Shown here one piece after another: positions 59,193 to 64,000 of a DNA stretch of 64,000 bases. Numbering within the stretch: position 1 is the stretch's first letter; the number at the start of each line of letters is the position of its first letter. The stretch comes from Crotophaga sulcirostris (Eukaryota; Chordata; Aves; Cuculiformes; Crotophagidae): contig VYZB01000748.1 in the NCBI GenBank assembly GCA_013397455.1, forward strand, positions 68,018 to 132,017, read 5' to 3'. The notes under the pieces were generated by a model. That model searched no databases, was not told the origin of the DNA, and saw only the letters and a program-made list of their open reading frames with translations. A program made the translations under genes and the position numbers.

Positions 59193-59396
59193 GTTGGAAG
59201 GGACCTCAAAGCCCATCCAGTCCCACCCCCCTGCCATGGGCAGGGACACCTCCCACTGCATCAGGGGGATCCAAGCCCCATCCAACCTGGCCTGGAACAC
59301 CTCCAGGGATGGGGCAGCCACCACTGCTCTGGGCAACCTGGGCCAGGGCCTCTCCACCCTCATTTTGAAGAATTTATGTCTAATCTAAATCTTCTT
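59193..59396 (-). mobile_element. CR1 LINE 3' end, group A, joined head-on to an ORF2 piece
   Basis: Minus-strand CR1. The plus strand starts abruptly at GTTGGAAGGGACCTCAAAGC, so the terminal octamers and the first 20 or so bases are missing. It continues CCTCCAGGGATGGGGCAGCC, GGGCAACCTGGGCCAGGGCC, CTCCACCCTCATTTTGAAGA. The missing tail abuts the opposite-strand ORF2 fragment at 59192. Confidence 0.94.
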
Positions 59397-61038
59397 CATT
59401 AGTGCTGGACTCTCCTGCCCTCCTCCTCTTCTTCCCGTGCCGAGTGTAGGGGCTGCAGGGACCCAGCATCCTCGCCAATGGTTTTGCTTTAATCCCACTA
59501 GGGAAGAGGATTGGATGCTGGGTCAGAAACAGCCCCTGTATCACCTCCCATCCTGGTTCCCACCATGCAAGCACTGCAACAGCAGCTTCCAGCCTTGCTC
59601 CCTTCATCTTTGCCACAGTGATTCTGAGGAACTCACAGGAATGCCAGAAATGAACTGGAAAGCCTGTGCTAGTGTGGCTGGTCCTCTCTTTAGGGGTGTT
59701 AGGCAGGTGTAGTATCACCCTTCTCGTGGCTGCATGGGATGCTGCTCTGGGTGGGTTTAGGAGGTGATGGGGAGCAGGGTAGTCCTGGCACAGTGACCAA
59801 TGAGGTGATGTAGCCTGATAGCATCCTTCAGCAGGGTAGGATCCTTCCCATCTTTTGGAAAGACAGCTGTGTGCATATTTTTTATTTCTATTTTTATTTG
59901 TCTTTTCTTAAATAGCAGCAGCGCTTCTCAAATTCTCAGCACCGAGAGGCACCTCGCATGTTAAAAGCCCAGGCAAGAGAGCACTGGGCGTGTGCAGGAC
60001 AGAGATAAATCTGGAGCTCCACGCAAGGGCTGGCTGCCTGCTTGTTTAGTTATGGCATAGGAATAAATGTCTGCTTTGTGTCAGCTCTTTGCAAAGTCCT
60101 CTGCTGTCCTTCCGGCTCCAGCTCCACTGCACGCATTCTGTCTCAGGCTGAACAAATACATCCACGGCCAACGATTGATTTTCTAAAAATGTAATACGCG
60201 CAACAAAACCCAACGCGTATAAAATATGTCGGTTTGTGGGGGAACAATTGCGCTCCTTTCCTGCCCCCAAAAAATCAATTGTAAGAGCGTAGGTAAAAAT
60301 ACAATGGCACTAAACTCCAAATAATTAGGTGATTGTGCTAAGTGAACGTCTTATTTAAAAATGGCTCAGCAGTACGTGGTTGGGAGACACAATCTAATCA
60401 GAATGAACCAGGAAACGTAGCAGTTTCCAGGTGAGTAAGCTGAAATGCAGGAGGCATTGTGTGAAAGGGAGGGGGGAAAAAAAATCAGGGATGGAAATGA
60501 CAAGGGAAGGAGAGGAATCAGCTGCGTAGATGGGAGTAATAGCAGCGCATTGTCATCGTTTTTTTCTGAGCACAGCGCAGAGAGTGTGTGGGAAACATGA
60601 AATTAAATCAAATATGATTACGGAACAAATAGAAAAGGACCAGCTCAGGGGTTGGGGTTCTATTTCACAGTGTGTTTGGGCAATGAGGAAGTTGCTGGGG
60701 TGGCAGCAGGGATGGGAGAGGCTGGGGGTCATGGGAGGGGTGAGGGGCACAGCCCTCCATGACCTCCCACTGTAGGTCCCGCACAGTGTGGATGCAGCCT
60801 CATCCCAGAGCAGATGATCCCTTCAGGTCAGGAACATCAAGAACAGGTGGAATCTGTTCCCCTAAAAATGTTTTTTAGTCCCATTTTCATGCAAATGTCA
60901 TTGTAAGAAAGAACAAGGAAGTTCAACACAGGTACCGGGGCATAATTGTTTCCGAATAGATGGCTTTTCGGGAAAAAAAGCATTTTTCCTTTAATTTGGA
61001 GCTCCCCAGTGCACCAGCTGCTCCTTTAAACACCTCCA
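59397..61038. other. Non-repeat DNA, no gene seen; AT-rich 60170-60420
   Basis: The part 60170-60420 is AT-rich and includes the inverted pair ATACGCG (60194-60200) and CGCGTAT (60214-60220). No gene or repeat was recognised. Confidence 0.5.
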
Positions 61039-61322
61039 GCGCTCGCTACTCTCGGCACTGCTCGAGCAGCTCTCATAATCAACGAGCGCGGGGCTCTTGG
61101 TGGCTTCAGCTCATCCGTCTTTCCCAACAGCTCGTTCGTCACCGGCAGCCGGGGAGGCGGCGGCTGAGCGGGTGCTGAGCCCTCGACCCCGCTGCTTTTG
61201 CCGCCTGATCCCCGCACACGGCGTTCAAGGCATCGCCAATGGCCACCCGCGGTGAGGAGCGTTGGAGAGCATTCCCACACCATCCTCGCTGCCCGGCTCC
61301 GCCAAGACGCCGGCGTCAGCCG
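61039..61322. promoter_or_regulatory. Compact CpG island
   Basis: About 32 CpG dinucleotides in 284 bases, by far the densest stretch in the window, with words such as ACGAGCGCGGGG, GGAGGCGGCGGCTGAGCG and AGACGCCGGCGTCAGCCG. Surrounding DNA is CpG-poor. Such islands usually mark promoters or CpG-rich distal elements. An ATG at 61239 is followed ten bases later by GGTGAGG, which could mimic a first exon and donor, but the start context is weak. No exon can be claimed. Confidence 0.55.
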
Positions 61323-61400
61323 TATTTTAGCTTCCAGGTCACCAGTACCAAGACTTCCCAGCACGGTGCATCCCCCAAAAGCATCCCGTGATGGCAACAC

Positions 61401-61634
61401 CTGCATCCCATTTGCATGGCCCTGATGAGATGCCAGGCCCACATTTAGGACAAGGACCAGCCAAAGGGTGGAGATGGGGTAGCTGGGACTGATGGAGAGG
61501 GAGCAGGTGATATATCTGCATCCCATTTGCATGGCCATGATGAGATCCTAGGCCCACTTTTAGGACAAGGAAGGACCAGCCAAAGGGTGGAGATGGGGTA
61601 GTTGGGACTGATGGAGAGGGAGCAGGTGATATAT
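61401..61634 (+). repeat. Tandem duplication, 115/119-bp unit, each with an ATTTGCAT octamer
   Basis: Two adjacent copies, 61401-61515 and 61516-61634, both beginning CTGCATCCCATTTGCATGGC and ending GGAGCAGGTGATATAT. They differ by a handful of substitutions and a four-base AAGG insertion in the second copy, so the duplication is recent. Each contains ATTTGCAT, the binding octamer of POU/OCT factors. The unit is not a repeat family I recognise. Confidence 0.92.
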
Positions 61635-62989
61635 TTTCCCTCTTGCATGCCTGTGGTGCCATTCCTGAGTGTGGACAAGGTGGTGCAGGACGAGGGATGA
61701 TGGTTGTGGAAGCACCCATGGTGGTCACTGTCCCACACTGCGTTTCTTCTGTAGGCAGCACAATGAGGAGCATTTATCCTCCTCCTCTCCATCCTTCCTC
61801 TCCATAATTTGTCTTTGCTTCCTCGTTAAATTTATACTTACTCAGGCAAAGAAGAAACCTCCCTCTCCTCTCTCCCTGCCCCTGGTTTGATCTCCTTGCT
61901 GCATTGCAGCCATTAGCAAAACCTCAGTGTGCTTAGAACACACAGATGTGTCCACGTTCTCCCTCTTACAGAGAAGCCCTTTGAAGGCAGGTGGTGAGTG
62001 ATGTGAATAGCGAGCTGGGACACGTGTGGCGAGGATGGGGGCCCCAGCTTTCACCTGGGGTGGGCATGGAGAGCACAGACCTTCGGGTGAGGATTTCCAA
62101 AATCAGGTAAAAGATGAGCATGGGAGCCCTGATGCCACGGGGGGTGGCACACAGGGGGTCCCCGTGGGCAGTGGGATGTGTGGGGGATGCTCTTGTCCCA
62201 AGGACAGGCAGCTCCTGGATGGATTCAAGGGCTTTCCAATGATGCCACCCCAAATCATCCCACCCACCCATCCAGACAATGCACAGCAGCCTCATCTCTG
62301 TCCATCTCTCCCTGCCTGCAGGGTTGCCTGCTTGGAAAGGGCAGGATTTAATCCCCCATCCTTCTCCCCCAGCCTGGCTGTGTTGGAAGGGGATTCATCC
62401 AGCCTCGTACTGCTCTGCACCCAGGGCTGAGTTTGTGAAGGTCACTTTTGACCCATGTTCCCTGCAAACGTGCTGAGTCTCCACCTCATTTCCTATGCAT
62501 TGAACTCCACAGACCTGGAGAACTCTCCGACAGCAAGGCATGAGGGTTTGACCATTATTTTTCTCTTGCCTCCCCCTTCTGTCTCTCTCCAAGAGAGGAT
62601 TATGGGTTGCACCTATTAATTTTAGATCTGAAGCATCGAGTGGAACTTTGCTGAGTGTTTTATAACCTCCTTTCTCCCAAATCCCTTCTTTCCCCAGCAC
62701 TGTGCTTGTGCCCTTCCTGGCAAGGAAGGAGAAGCTGATGTGGAAGCGGAGTGGAGTGCCTGGGGTGCTGCACTCAGCTGGGTCAGATGAGGGGCTGTGC
62801 CCATGGGGGCACAGGGTGCCTGGGGGGTGCAGCGATTCAGTAGCCGAGCCCAGCTCTCCCACGAGGTTTTCCTTAAGGAAAGGGATGACTGAAGTGGTCC
62901 TGCTGATCCTGTGTTATCTGGAAGAGCACAGACAAGACAGGAGCAGATTGCACGTTGCTCTGGGAGGCTCTGCCTCCTGGGAGAGACAG
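61635..62989. other. Non-repeat DNA, no gene seen
   Basis: Single-copy, moderately GC-rich DNA. Frames up to 155 codons (minus, 62395-62862) show no recognisable domain. No repeat family was seen. Confidence 0.5.
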
Positions 62990-63073
62990 CAGCAACCTGG
63001 TCTAGTGGGAGGTGTGGCAGAGGGAACTGGGTGATCTTTAAGGTCCCTTGCAACCCCACCCATTCTGTGACTC
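62990..63073 (+). mobile_element. CR1 LINE 3' tail, diverged
   Basis: Sense CR1 tail. CAGCAACCTGGTCTAGTGGG, GGAACTGGGTGATCTTTAAG and CCCTTGCAACCCCACCCATT are followed by CTGTGACTC. The middle has lost the CCCATGGCAGGG block. It is old or from a distinct subfamily. Confidence 0.85.
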
Positions 63074-63427
63074 TTTTCCAATACCTTGAAAGGGACTCCT
63101 TTCATGAGCATAAACCTTCCTTGCATTAACATGAACAAATGCTTCCTAATCCCCACTGGGTTTTGCCTCCCCATTGCTCCCGTTCAGACGTGTCTATTAA
63201 CCTGGTTCCTGGAGCCCTGCAGGGATGGGCTCTGCGTGGGTATCTCTGCCCAGCACCTTGCACACTGGCCGGGAGCTCTGCAGCCCAGCACAGCGTAAAT
63301 CATCACAAACCTTGAGGGTTGTGCCAGAACCCCCTGCCAAAAGCAGACAAAGGCTGTGCCATCGCGCTGCAAAATCAATTTGGCGGCTCCCGGCTCTGTG
63401 TCGCTCCTCGGGAAAAGCATGGAGCGG
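63074..63427. other. Non-repeat DNA, no gene seen
   Basis: Single-copy DNA. No frame or repeat was recognised. Confidence 0.5.
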
Positions 63428-63489
63428 GCACCCTGGGGAGCCCTGGTGGGGGTACCAAGCACCCTGGGGAGCCCTGATGAGGGTACCAA
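63428..63489 (+). repeat. Tandem duplication, 31-bp unit, two copies
   Basis: Two copies of a 31-base unit beginning GCACCCTGGGGAGCCCTG and ending GGGTACCAA, at 63428-63458 and 63459-63489, with two mismatches. It may be the seed of a minisatellite. Confidence 0.9.
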
Positions 63490-64000
63490 GGTGGGGCACC
63501 CCCTTTTTGGGTTGACATGAGCAGTGAGAGGGCTGGCTGGTGGAGGATGCACATCCCAACGTTCTGCTGGGCATCACAGCCAAAGTCGCCAAACCCCTTC
63601 ATCCTTGCTAATGGAGAAAGGCAAGAAAAAGCCCGGGATTTGAGTTTGCATTTTATTTTTGCTTTTTTGGGGGAATATTGAGTAGGATTTCAGCCGTGAT
63701 TAAAATGTGAAGTGTTTGGTAGGGCTGACTATAAACCTGGTGATGATGGATTGATTTCACTCCCAAACTTTTACATCCTGAGTCCTGCACCGTGCCGACA
63801 GCGAGCGCGGCCATGCAGGGAAGGTTTTATAGAGAATAAAGGCACAGACACTGCAAAATAAGGAGAGATGGGCTGGGATAAAACGAACCCTGCTCAATAG
63901 GAGAAGCAGGTGTTAACGTGTGTGTGCAAGAGCAGCTGCCAGGGGAGATTTGCTGCCATAAAAATGGGCACCAGCACCCTTTGGTCCCTTCCTGCCAGGC
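63490..64000. other. Non-repeat DNA to the window end, no gene seen
   Basis: AT-rich around 63640-63720 with T-rich runs. No gene or repeat was recognised before the window edge. Confidence 0.5.

Noticed and set aside
1..64000. Endogenous retrovirus or DNA transposon
   Set aside because: No LTR pair, primer-binding site, gag/pol/env-like frame or transposase signature was seen on either strand; all clear mobile elements are CR1.

Overview
This window is vertebrate nuclear DNA, almost certainly from a bird. About 27 fragments of the CR1 LINE retrotransposon are scattered on both strands. Most carry the bird-typical CR1 3' end, with ATTCTATGA-type terminal octamers and no poly(A) tail. No Alu, L1 or other mammalian repeat is seen. 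An 889-base run of N marks an assembly gap. I recognise no protein-coding gene, tRNA, rRNA, CRISPR array, operon or endogenous virus. Every long open frame is repeat-derived, spans the gap, or lacks any recognisable domain. The window reads as intergenic or long-intron DNA. The species and locus cannot be named from the sequence alone.

Layout. 1-615: two CR1 3' ends in tandem. 616-9110: single-copy DNA with a 139-bp polypyrimidine tract (4769-4907) and two CR1 pieces. 9724-9973: a 21-bp-unit minisatellite. 10365-10500: a dense homeodomain-type ATTA/TAAT island. 10957-16466: four CR1 copies, the longest (15881-16466) reaching into the end of ORF2. 17028-17916: assembly gap. 17917-28816: five CR1 pieces and a 10-bp-unit minisatellite (20230-20347). 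29503-29823: a 160-bp tandem duplication. 33914-38760: six CR1 pieces, two with internal deletions. 42835-43035 and 46745-46831: probable ancient amniote repeats. 43141-53049: four CR1 copies. 55690-59396: two CR1 loci, one an opposed-strand chimera. 61039-61322: a compact CpG island, followed at 61401-61634 by a 115-bp tandem duplication with an ATTTGCAT octamer in each copy. 62990-64000: a last CR1 tail and a 31-bp duplication.

The CR1 copies fall into at least three groups. Group A (near 8935, 13791, 24251, 36261, 51722, 52849, 59193) shares a very similar CCATCCCTGGAGGTGTTCCA block and looks youngest. Group B (12370, 15881, 26531, 43141) shares CACTTTGGGACATGGTTTAG. Group C (76-511, 38487-38760) ends in ACTGTGAC-type octamers. 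CR1 covers roughly 5.4 kb, about 8 percent of the window by hand count.

Between the repeats are AT-rich, TAAT-rich stretches of the kind found in conserved enhancers of developmental genes, but conservation cannot be tested here. I found no previously undescribed system. The best leads are the CpG island with its neighbouring octamer duplication, the rearranged CR1 loci, the two fresh-looking tandem duplications and the TAAT islands.
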